From positions 1 to 34,772 of the forward strand of contig JASJBE010000053.1 in NCBI GenBank assembly GCA_030066655.1: a stretch of DNA of 34,772 nucleotides. The letters run 5' to 3'. How positions within the stretch are numbered: position 1 is the stretch's first letter; every line of letters starts with the position of its first letter. Source of the stretch: Woeseiaceae bacterium (GTDB lineage: Bacteria; Pseudomonadota; Gammaproteobacteria; Steroidobacterales; Woeseiaceae). Shown here one piece after another: positions 9,159 to 15,817 of the stretch. A program made the position numbers and the translations under genes. The notes beneath the pieces are model-generated. The model had not been told where the DNA came from. It searched no databases and worked only from the letters and a program-made list of their open reading frames with translations.

Positions 9159-10769
9159 TCAGGTGCCGACGTGCTCGTATCTGAACGTGCTCTTGCCGAG
9201 CAGCAGCGCATCGCCGTCGGCGAGTTTGTGCCGCGAGACACGCCGGCCGTTAATGCGGAAGCCGTTGGTGCTGCCGGCGTCCTCAACGATCGCGGTGGCG
9301 CCATCGATCAGGATGCGCACGTGATTGCGGCTGATGTACTTGCTGTCGATCTGGATGTCGCTCAAGTGTGAGCGGCCGACCGTGATCGAGTTGCCGATTA
9401 GCGGATAGCAAACCTGTTTGTCGAGCTTGCTGCCATCGGTGACGAGGACGTGCTCGGGTTTGTCCGTGGCCGGGTCCATAAGTGCTTCCGGTTCGATCAT
9501 AATTTCGTCGCCACCGTCGAAGACCTCGTTGAGGTCGTCATCCGCCGGTTGCGGCTCATCCCAACGGCTGTCGATCTGCACGTCCAGCGCCCGGATGCTG
9601 TCGCCGATCGATGACAGGCGATCCACGCTCATGTCGAGTACGTCGAGGTCGCCGCGCTTGCAGTCGAGTTCGTGCTCCAGCGTCTCGACGATCTCACGCT
9701 GCGCCTCCAGTTCGGCCTCAACGCTCTCGCGCGCCGATTCCGATTCGAGATACATGACGTCAAGCTCGTTGGCCCGGATCTCCAGCTCGGCGAACCGTTC
9801 CTGCAGGCTCGCTAGTTCGTCGGCGGCCTCCGATGCGTCGCTCCGCAGCTGCTGCTCCAGTGCCTCACTGTTCTTCAGTGCCAGTTTCAGCTCGGCGATA
9901 CGCGCGTCGTACTCGGTTCGCAGCTCCGAGAGGACCGCCTTTTCATTCTTGAGGTCAGCGTCGATCCGTTGCTCGTTGGCGCGTTGCGCATCGAGGTCCG
10001 AACGCAATGTCCGGATGGTTTCGTCGCGACGCTCGAGCTTGTTCCTGACTCGGTCGATCTCTCGCTTCAGGTCGGCCGATTCAGCGTGCAGCGTACGCAA
10101 CTCGTCGGTCTGTTCCTTGAACAGCTCGTGTAGTTCCGAATGCGCTGACTCCCGCTCTCCGTGGCGTCCCGAGACGTCGGCAAGCTGACGCTGCAGATCA
10201 GCAACCGACTCTTCGAGCGCCGCCCTCTGCCGGTCCTTGTCTGCGAGTGCTGACTCGTGGCTCTCGATGGCCCTGGCCATGCCTTTGATCGTGTCCTCGT
10301 ACTCACGAATCCGGTCGTCGGCGCCGTCCCATTTGCCCTTGCGATGCTTGATGTAGTCGTCGAGGTCCTCGATCTTCTTCTTGAGCGACGTATTCTTGCT
10401 CTCCAGCTTGACGATTCGCCTCTCGCTCCCATCCGCGGATTCTCTCGCGGCCTCGAGGTCGTCCTCGACGGACTGCTTCTGCGTGACGAGCGCGTCGCGG
10501 TCCTTGCGAATCAAATCCAGCTCCTCCTGCAGCTCGGCGACCTGTTGCTCCCGGGTAGAGAGCTTGCGCTCGACGAGCTGCCACTTCTTCTGCAGCGTCT
10601 CGCAGTCGCGCTCCAATTGACGTACCGAGTAGGACGCAGAACCAGCCGAGGCCAGTAACCTCGGTGCCTCGATGGTCGAGCCGTCGATGTCGTAGTCGTC
10701 GCCGAACAGAACCGGGTTATTTGCGGTTTCATCATTCTCGTTGCCGACGTTTGTGTTCTGGTCTGCCAT
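9159..10769 (-). CDS. Long coiled-coil protein with C-terminal FHA domain
   Basis: A 536-residue protein with no signal peptide or membrane segment. Residues about 50-390 are one long heptad-rich coiled coil (many Glu, Lys, Leu, Arg). The last 84 residues (453-536) are a forkhead-associated domain with its hallmark positions: GRS at 465-467, SRNH at 480-483 and STNGFRING around 500-508. FHA domains bind phosphothreonine peptides, so this is likely a cytoplasmic scaffold or adaptor whose contacts depend on Ser/Thr phosphorylation. It follows the LuxR-type gene by 9 bp with a GGGGG ribosome binding site, so they form one operon divergent from the amyloid-like operon. No kinase gene is in the window, and its role in that export system is only inferred from position. 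Confidence 0.88.
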   Translation of the reverse strand: MADQNTNVGNENDETANNPVLFGDDYDIDGSTIEAPRLLASAGSASYSVRQLERDCETLQKKWQLVERKLSTREQQVAELQEELDLIRKDRDALVTQKQSVEDDLEAARESADGSERRIVKLESKNTSLKKKIEDLDDYIKHRKGKWDGADDRIREYEDTIKGMARAIESHESALADKDRQRAALEESVADLQRQLADVSGRHGERESAHSELHELFKEQTDELRTLHAESADLKREIDRVRNKLERRDETIRTLRSDLDAQRANEQRIDADLKNEKAVLSELRTEYDARIAELKLALKNSEALEQQLRSDASEAADELASLQERFAELEIRANELDVMYLESESARESVEAELEAQREIVETLEHELDCKRGDLDVLDMSVDRLSSIGDSIRALDVQIDSRWDEPQPADDDLNEVFDGGDEIMIEPEALMDPATDKPEHVLVTDGSKLDKQVCYPLIGNSITVGRSHLSDIQIDSKYISRNHVRILIDGATAIVEDAGSTNGFRINGRRVSRHKLADGDALLLGKSTFRYEHVGT

Positions 10770-10778
10770 AGCGACCCC

Positions 10779-11456
10779 CTATTTTTGTGACGGCATGTGG
10801 CTGTCGTTAAGATTGTGCACGGCGGAGACGATCGCCGTACGAGTCGACACGCCAAGCTTGGCGCGCACGGATTTCAGATAGGCGCGCACGGTTTCGACGC
10901 TGATGCCAAGATGCTTCGCGATTTCCTTGTCCGTGCCGCCCGCGACCAGTTCTTCGACCACGTCGGCCTCGCGCTTCGACAGGCGGAACAGGCCCTTGAT
11001 CTTTTCCAGGTCCAGCGCATTCGGCTGTGGATTGCCGATGGGTTCGATCAGTGCGGCGAACTTCGGATCCAGGTCGACGACACCGCCGTCGAGCTCGAAG
11101 ATGCGGATCGTCCAGAACTGGTTGTCGAGCACCGTGAGTGCGCAGCGCTGGCCGGGCTTGTCGACGACGACCTGGCGCGTCGCCTTCCGCATCGGGCGCG
11201 CGCCCAGCGTGATCAGGTGGCGGGCTTCGTGCAGCGCCTTGTCGATGAGCTCCGGCGTGATCGTCGCCGTGAAGACCTCATCAGCGGGTTCGTTCTCAGG
11301 CAGGCAGGAATAAACGAGATCACCATCCTTGTCGAGGATGAAGAGAATCGGTCGGTTGCGGCGCCTGAGAATGTCCGACAGTTTGAAGTCATACTTCTCA
11401 TCCGCCTTGTTGAGGTCGTACGAAACGAGCTTAATGTCCGTCGGACTCAGATCCAT
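10779..11456 (-). CDS. LuxR-type transcriptional regulator with N-terminal sensor-like domain
   Basis: A regulator of 225 residues. The C-terminal 55 residues are a LuxR/GerE helix-turn-helix: LSKREADVVEELVAGGTDKEIAKHLGISVETVRAYLKSVRAKLGV. The N-terminal 150 residues are not a response-regulator receiver or an autoinducer-binding domain that I recognise. They have a PAS-like flavour (RPILFILDKDGDLVYS, then CALTVLDNQFWTIRIFEL). The frame is open upstream to 11651, but the ATG at 11456 is preferred because AGGAACG precedes it and the upstream extension is not protein-like. It is the first gene of a two-gene operon with the FHA protein and is divergent from the fap-like operon across 432 bp, which makes it the obvious candidate regulator of that operon. 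Confidence 0.87.
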   Translation of the reverse strand: MDLSPTDIKLVSYDLNKADEKYDFKLSDILRRRNRPILFILDKDGDLVYSCLPENEPADEVFTATITPELIDKALHEARHLITLGARPMRKATRQVVVDKPGQRCALTVLDNQFWTIRIFELDGGVVDLDPKFAALIEPIGNPQPNALDLEKIKGLFRLSKREADVVEELVAGGTDKEIAKHLGISVETVRAYLKSVRAKLGVSTRTAIVSAVHNLNDSHMPSQK

Positions 11457-11567
11457 CGTTCCTATACCCGCCTTTCGGACGATTCGCTCGCCCTTCTTGG
11501 AATTTGCGCTGCGGAGGTGCGCTGAGTGCCACGCATTGTCCGCGCGATTGTTGTTACCACTTCGATC

Positions 11568-11596
11568 AAAATAGCGCCCGGTCTCGCCCAAAGCAA
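11568..11596 (-). promoter_or_regulatory. Candidate promoter for the LuxR-FHA operon
   Basis: Read on the minus strand, TTGCTT (11596-11591) and TATTTT (11573-11568) are spaced by exactly 17 bp. The predicted transcript would start near 11561 and carry a leader of about 105 nt. The CRP-like site is centred about 90 bp upstream of that start, a position compatible with class I activation. Hexamer matches are moderate, so this is a by-eye proposal. Confidence 0.35.
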
Positions 11597-11643
11597 CGGC
11601 GAAAAAGCACAAAATCCGCGGCAAAGTCGCGCGTTTCCGGGAC

Positions 11644-11659
11644 TGTGACACGCGTCACA
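11644..11659. promoter_or_regulatory. CRP/Clp/Vfr-type binding site
   Basis: TGTGA (11644-11648), six bases, then TCACA (11655-11659) is an exact match to the consensus TGTGA-N6-TCACA; the symmetry extends one base each side to CTGTGA/TCACAG. The flanks are non-coding. It is 195 bp from the LuxR ATG and about 230 bp from the first subunit ATG. In a gammaproteobacterium the binder would be cAMP-CRP, Vfr, or the c-di-GMP-responsive Clp. Confidence 0.7.
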
Positions 11660-11709
11660 GCAGCACCTGCGACAGCGCACCTTGTGACCCGATTTCACTC
11701 CCCAGAATT

Positions 11710-11730
11710 GGTGTACCCAACCCGGTGTAC
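11710..11730. repeat. GGTGTAC direct repeat in the divergent control region
   Basis: GGTGTAC occurs at 11710-11716 and again at 11724-11730, 14 bp start to start. This could be a tandem operator for the neighbouring LuxR-type regulator. There is no direct evidence of binding. Confidence 0.3.
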
Positions 11731-11888
11731 TGCAGCTTGGGACCCCGTGATGGGAATTGTTCACATCGTCAGTCCGCGTAGATTTACCTGCAGCAAGAAC
11801 TACGGCGCGGCGCCTGTTCGACCGAGCAGATTCCGTCCTTATCACGGTTGTGCTTCTGCAACCAACGCAAGGCAGAGGGAAATCACGA

Positions 11889-13217
11889 ATGACTACAAAC
11901 ACGCAAACAACACGCAGTCTGCTGACGTTGTTCGCGCTGTCCGTGCTGGCGACGCCGGCCATGGCAGACGACAGCGGCGGCGACATCGAGAATAGTGGCA
12001 ATACAGCCGCTGCAGGATCCTCGATGGCAAACGAGGAGTCGGATGCAAGCACGACGACCGTCAATACGGAAGACACGACGGTTACTAACGAGTCCAACAG
12101 CAGCGACAATGCAGACTACAGCACCAATAACATGACCGGCGCGACGAACAACAGCGCGTCCGCCGTGGACGACAGCGCTTCGGTCGCAATCAGCAATGCC
12201 GGCAACGACAACCTGAATAACAGTTCGTCAAACACGGCCGATTCCGACTTGAGCAGCTCAAACGCCCAGATTCTGGGTGCTTCAGCTAACAACGGTAGTG
12301 ACGCGTCTGCGGACAACAGCAACAATTCGGACTCGAGCACAAACAACAGCACAAGTGCGACGAACAGTAGCGCATCCGCTGTCGACGATAGTACGGCCAT
12401 CTCTGCCAACAACGTCGGCAACGGCAATCTGAACAACAACTCGACAAACACGGACGACGTCGACATCAGCAGCTCGGACGCGCAGAACATGGGCGCTTCG
12501 GCTAACAATGGCAGCGATGCGACGGTCAACAACAGCGACAGCTCCGACGATAGCATCGTGGGCGGCCTGCACGGTTCGTCGGTGGCCAATAACGGTGGCA
12601 CGTCCAACCTTAACGACAGCGACAATTCTGATGACAGCTACGCCGATGCCAGTGGCGGGGGTGCAGCTGCCGCCAACAATGGTGGCACGGCAACGGCCGA
12701 CAACCGCACGACTTCGATGGAAAACGAAGCCGAAGCATCCGGCAACTCGGTAGCGGCCAACAACGACAGCGACGCGACGATCAACAATAGCGATGGCTCT
12801 GTTGAGAACGAAGCGGAAGCAGAGAGCTACTCTGCTGCAGCGAACAATGACAGCGTCGCGTCTATCGACAACAGCGACAACTCGCTGGATCAGGACAACT
12901 CCGACAACAGCAGCGCGTCGGCTTACTTCCGCGGTGCAGCCGCCAACAACGGCGGCGCGGCGGAGATTGACAACAGCGTCTCGCTCGGCACCGTTGCGAT
13001 CAGCGAAAGCGATCTGGATGCGGCCGTGACGGACAACAGCACCGGCACATCGGCTTACCGAGAGGGCAGCGCCGACGCAAGCAACGATGTCGGTGGATCG
13101 TTCTCCGGCGCGGCAGGAATCAGCGTTGCAGCACAGAACGTTGGTCAATCGTCGGCCGTTCAACAGAGCGTCAACGTCCAGTCGAACCTGGGTACGGGAG
13201 CCGATCCTGCACAGTAG
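11889..13217 (+). CDS. Repeat-rich secreted protein, putative functional-amyloid subunit A (FapB/FapC-like)
   Basis: A 442-residue exported protein of very low complexity (Asn, Ser, Asp, Ala, Thr, Gly), without Cys or Trp and with almost no basic residues, hence strongly acidic. The ATG at 11889 has AGAGGGA upstream and begins a signal peptide ending PAMA. The mature start is DDSGGDIENSGN. Residues 79-150 and 151-222 are two tandem 72-residue repeats; 276-303 and 304-331 are two 28-residue repeats around ENEAEA and AANND. The tail (about 405-434) has FSGAAGISVAAQNVG then QQSVNVQSNL. It is the first gene of an operon with a C39 peptidase and a barrel pore, so it is proposed to be an extracellular fibre or matrix subunit. 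Sequence similarity to known Fap subunits is not evident by eye; an adhesin or ice/salt-protective coat protein is an alternative. Confidence 0.75.
   Translation: MTTNTQTTRSLLTLFALSVLATPAMADDSGGDIENSGNTAAAGSSMANEESDASTTTVNTEDTTVTNESNSSDNADYSTNNMTGATNNSASAVDDSASVAISNAGNDNLNNSSSNTADSDLSSSNAQILGASANNGSDASADNSNNSDSSTNNSTSATNSSASAVDDSTAISANNVGNGNLNNNSTNTDDVDISSSDAQNMGASANNGSDATVNNSDSSDDSIVGGLHGSSVANNGGTSNLNDSDNSDDSYADASGGGAAAANNGGTATADNRTTSMENEAEASGNSVAANNDSDATINNSDGSVENEAEAESYSAAANNDSVASIDNSDNSLDQDNSDNSSASAYFRGAAANNGGAAEIDNSVSLGTVAISESDLDAAVTDNSTGTSAYREGSADASNDVGGSFSGAAGISVAAQNVGQSSAVQQSVNVQSNLGTGADPAQ
12123..12554 (+). repeat. Two tandem 72-residue coding repeats in subunit A
   Basis: Residues 79-150 (12123-12338) and 151-222 (12339-12554) align without gaps. 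Both start TNN, contain SASAVDDS, then LNN, NT, a GASANNGSDA block and a Ser/Asp/Asn-rich end. The same period occurs in subunit B. Confidence 0.8.
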
Positions 13218-13258
13218 TGCACGTATTCGCAATTCATAACACTATGGGAAACAAGACA

Positions 13259-14554
13259 ATGAACAGTCAAAAACTACGTGAACTGGCGCTGGCGGCTGTG
13301 GCAATAGCGTTCAGCGGAGCCGCACTGGCCGATACCGATATCGAGAACAGCGGCAACAACTCTGATCTGGGTTCGTCAATGGCCAACGATGGCAGTACGG
13401 CGACCACGTCAACAGAAAACACCAGCACATCGAGCTTTACCGACGCGAGTGACAGCAGCGACAACAGCAACAGCAGCACCAACAACACGTCTACATCCGA
13501 TACGGCAGCGGCGTCCGCAGCGGATAGCAGTCTCGCTGTGGGTGTCTCCGACACGCTGAATAACAATGGCAATAACAGCTCGACGAACAGCGTGACGACA
13601 GACGGCAGTGGCTCGATGGCTGCCGGCGCCGCCGCGTCTGCAAACAATACGAGCACGTCCAGCGTCGACAACAGCGACAACAGCAACGACAGCACCAACA
13701 ACACGTCGACCGCAGATACTGGCGCCGCTTCGGCCGCAGACGGCAGTCTGTCAATCGGTGTTACCGACACGCTGAACAACAACGGCAACGACAACTCGAC
13801 GAACAGCTTTACCGCTGATGGCAGCGGTTCGTCGGCGAGCGGCGGTGCGGCATCGGCCAACAACAACAGCTCGTCGAGCGTCGACAACAGCGACAGCTCC
13901 AACTCGAGCGGTGTGCTCGGTGCCGGCGGCTCTGCGGTCGCCAATAATGGCGGTACGGCCAACCTTGACGGCAGCGACAACAGCGACAGTAGCTCTGCTT
14001 CAGCAGGCGGCAACGGCGCGGCAGCGGCAAATAACGGCGGCACGTCAACGGTCGACAACAGCCAGGACATCACCGAGAACGAAGCGGAGGCCGAAGGCTA
14101 CTCGGGCGCTGCGAACAACGGCAGCACGGTTATGGTCGACAACAGCGACAACAGCGTCGAGAACGAAGCAGAGGCCGACGGGTACTCGGGCGCTGCGAAC
14201 AACGGTAGCACCGTCACAGTCGACAACAGCGACAATTCGGACGACAGCGACAACTCAGACAGCAGCTACGCAAGTGCCGATGCGGGTGGCGCTGCAGCCA
14301 ATAACGGCGGCACGGCTTCCATCGACAACAGCATCTCGCTGGGTGGTGTGGCCGCGAACACGTCGACATTGTCGGCAACCGTGTCCAACAATGTTGTGCA
14401 TACCGATGTTTCCAAGGACTCGACCGTAACGACGAGCAACACACTGACGGATTCATTCTCTGATGCAGCTGGTATCAACGTCATCGGCCAGAACGCCGGC
14501 GACAACAGCCTGATTCAGCAGAACGTCAACGTTCAGTCGAACCTCGAACTGTAA
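13259..14554 (+). CDS. Repeat-rich secreted protein, putative functional-amyloid subunit B (FapB/FapC-like)
   Basis: A 431-residue paralogue of the preceding protein, encoded 41 bp downstream. The ATG at 13259 is preferred over upstream in-frame starts because GGGA lies 9 bp before it and the signal peptide (ending GAALA) then starts normally. The mature N-terminus DTDIENSGN and the following GSSMAND copy those of subunit A. Two 72-residue repeats (74-145 and 146-217) and two 28-residue ENEAEA repeats (272-299 and 300-327) have the same periods as in A. The C-terminus is FSDAAGINVIGQNAG then LIQQNVNVQSNL. There is no Cys or Trp and the composition is acidic. It is probably co-assembled with or nucleated by its paralogue outside the cell. 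Confidence 0.75.
   Translation: MNSQKLRELALAAVAIAFSGAALADTDIENSGNNSDLGSSMANDGSTATTSTENTSTSSFTDASDSSDNSNSSTNNTSTSDTAAASAADSSLAVGVSDTLNNNGNNSSTNSVTTDGSGSMAAGAAASANNTSTSSVDNSDNSNDSTNNTSTADTGAASAADGSLSIGVTDTLNNNGNDNSTNSFTADGSGSSASGGAASANNNSSSSVDNSDSSNSSGVLGAGGSAVANNGGTANLDGSDNSDSSSASAGGNGAAAANNGGTSTVDNSQDITENEAEAEGYSGAANNGSTVMVDNSDNSVENEAEADGYSGAANNGSTVTVDNSDNSDDSDNSDSSYASADAGGAAANNGGTASIDNSISLGGVAANTSTLSATVSNNVVHTDVSKDSTVTTSNTLTDSFSDAAGINVIGQNAGDNSLIQQNVNVQSNLEL
13478..13909 (+). repeat. Two tandem 72-residue coding repeats in subunit B
   Basis: The two 216-bp units (13478-13693 and 13694-13909) encode repeats starting TNNTST, with a central TLNNNGN, then TNS, DGSGS and a SANN block, and ending SVDNSD. 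The period and order of blocks match those of subunit A. Confidence 0.8.
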
Positions 14555-14568
14555 GGGTGTAAACGGCT

Positions 14569-14600
14569 GCTGCGCCGCGGACTCACGTTCGCGGCGCAGC
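14569..14600 (+). terminator. Strong GC-rich hairpin between subunit genes and assembly genes
   Basis: GCTGCGCCGCG (14569-14579) and CGCGGCGCAGC (14590-14600) form a perfect 11-bp stem with a 10-nt loop. It is not followed by a T-run, so it is not a classical intrinsic terminator. It sits 14 bp after the subunit B stop, where it could partly attenuate transcription or protect the upstream mRNA from 3' exonucleases, giving more subunit than export machinery. Confidence 0.6.
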
Positions 14601-14626
14601 TATCTCAATACAGCGGAGTAGTGCCA

Positions 14627-15070
14627 ATGATGAATCAAGTTCGAAAACTGGCGCTGGCGTTGGCCCCGGTGTTCTTCTTCCCCGTGGCCAGTGCCGACGA
14701 GACTGTCGAGGCGCCCGCAGCTGATGCCAAGGTGCCGGAGATCCAGGAGGTCGCCGAGAACGTGCTAACCGAAACGCTTTCCGGCCTTGATGCCTTCGAA
14801 TCCAGCGCGACGCTGAGCGACGATGAGCTCGGTACGCAACGTGCTAAAGAGAAGATTGAACTGGCTGAGATTACGATCAACGATCAGGAGCAGTCTGGCG
14901 ACGTCACTGACAACGTGGCGATCGGCAACACGACCGGCGATAACCTGATCGACGGCAACGCGTTCAGCAATTCCTCCGGCTTCCTGAGTACCGTGCAAAA
15001 CTCCGGCAACAACGTTCTGATCCAGAGTTCGACGATCATCAACGTGTCCGTCGACGCGCCCAGTAACTAG
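14627..15070 (+). CDS. Small secreted protein with amyloid-like C-terminal motif (fap-like operon)
   Basis: An exported protein of 147 residues. GGAG at 14614-14617 fits the ATG at 14627 (9 bp) better than the GTG at 14621. The signal peptide ends near VASA. The middle is acidic and helical (VPEIQEVAENVLTETLSGLDAF and RAKEKIELAEITI). The last 40 residues change to Asn/Ser/Gly-rich: GNTTGDN, then FSNSSG, QNSGNN and LIQSSTIINV. This tail has exactly the same spacing as the C-termini of both repeat subunits. It may be a minor subunit, nucleator, or chaperone that competes for the same docking site; FapA in Pseudomonas is a comparably small protein, but equivalence is only by size and context. 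Confidence 0.7.
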   Translation: MMNQVRKLALALAPVFFFPVASADETVEAPAADAKVPEIQEVAENVLTETLSGLDAFESSATLSDDELGTQRAKEKIELAEITINDQEQSGDVTDNVAIGNTTGDNLIDGNAFSNSSGFLSTVQNSGNNVLIQSSTIINVSVDAPSN

Positions 15071-15087
15071 CCGGAAGTCGTCGATAC

Positions 15088-15816
15088 ATGAACAGCAACA
15101 TCGCACGGAGGTTTGAGCGCTGGTCGCTGCAGCTGCGGGACCTTGTGACCGGTGCCGTACTGCTGGCGGCAGCGCTCCCCGTTTTTGCGGGCTCGGTATG
15201 GCTGCCGGACGGCGCCGGAGTCAGCAACATATCGATGCGCAGCATGCAGGAGACCAAGTTCTCGCAGGTTGTCCGCCAGCAGTACGACTTCAGCTGTGGA
15301 TCGGCGGCCATTGCGACCCTGCTGACCTATCACTATGAACGCGAAACGACAGAGAGAAATGCGTTCGAGGCGATGTTCGAGGTGGGCGACAAAGAAAAAA
15401 TCGCAACGGCCGGTTTCTCCTTGCTGGACATGAAGGGCTACCTCGAGTCGATTGGCTACGGTGCGGATGGCTATCAAGCGTCGCTGGATACACTCCAGGA
15501 AGCTGCCATACCCGCCATCGCGCTTATCAATGTCAGGGGTTACAGGCACTTCGTGGTTGTCAAGGGCGTCGATGACAACGAGGTGCTGATTGGCGATCCA
15601 GCCCTTGGGCTCAAGTATATGTCGCGACAGAAGTTCGAGTCGGTTTGGGATAATGGCGTGCTCTTCATCATCAAGACGGAGCCCGAAATGGGCAAAAAGA
15701 ACTTTAACCAGAGCGTCGAATGGGAACAGCTGGCCAGGGCGCCGCTTGGCAATACCATGCCGGGCGAAAGCCTGTCCGGGCTGACCGTCGACTTGCCGAG
15801 AATCGGAGATTTTTGA
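15088..15816 (+). CDS. C39-family papain-like cysteine peptidase (FapD-like)
   Basis: A 242-residue exported protein of the peptidase C39-like fold. A signal sequence or N-terminal anchor (LVTGAVLLAAALPVFA) ends near residue 34, so the enzyme acts in the periplasm. The catalytic residues are visible: Cys70 in YDFSCGSAAIATLL, His154 in GYRHFVVVKGV and Asp170 in IGDPALG. The fold matches the stand-alone C39 peptidases encoded in fap operons (FapD), which are needed for fibre export. The likely substrates are the subunits or the coiled-coil part of the pore. No double-glycine leader typical of bacteriocin C39 transporters is shared by the neighbouring proteins. The stop lies 1 bp before the next start codon. 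Confidence 0.87.
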   Translation: MNSNIARRFERWSLQLRDLVTGAVLLAAALPVFAGSVWLPDGAGVSNISMRSMQETKFSQVVRQQYDFSCGSAAIATLLTYHYERETTERNAFEAMFEVGDKEKIATAGFSLLDMKGYLESIGYGADGYQASLDTLQEAAIPAIALINVRGYRHFVVVKGVDDNEVLIGDPALGLKYMSRQKFESVWDNGVLFIIKTEPEMGKKNFNQSVEWEQLARAPLGNTMPGESLSGLTVDLPRIGDF

Positions 15817-15817
15817 G

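Larger units (their letters stand above)
11457..11888. other. Divergent control region between LuxR/FHA and fap-like operons, 432 bp
   Basis: This non-coding region holds a perfect CRP/Clp-type site (11644-11659), a weaker TGTGA-N7-TCACT element (11683-11699), a GGTGTAC direct repeat (11710-11730), a plausible leftward promoter (11568-11596), and a GAGGG ribosome binding site just before the ATG at 11889. Its length implies a long leader for one or both transcripts. Confidence 0.6.

Noticed and set aside
8972-9304. 110-codon minus-strand frame ending in GHSAFSRKKQNVPL
   Set aside because: Its end is only translation of the REP-like palindrome and it overlaps the FHA gene in another frame.
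11683-11699. Second CRP site
   Set aside because: TGTGA and TCACT are seven, not six, bases apart and one arm is imperfect; kept only as a remark.
12282-13232. 316-codon open frame antisense to subunit A
   Set aside because: It is the complement of Asn/Ser/Asp codons (Val, Arg, Ala repeats) and has no signal or motif of its own.
12123-13909. CRISPR array
   Set aside because: The repeats are long, in-frame, protein-coding and without unique spacers or cas genes.
15088-15816. Bacteriocin-processing C39 peptidase
   Set aside because: No ABC transporter is fused or adjacent and the neighbouring exported proteins have Sec signal peptides, not double-glycine leaders.
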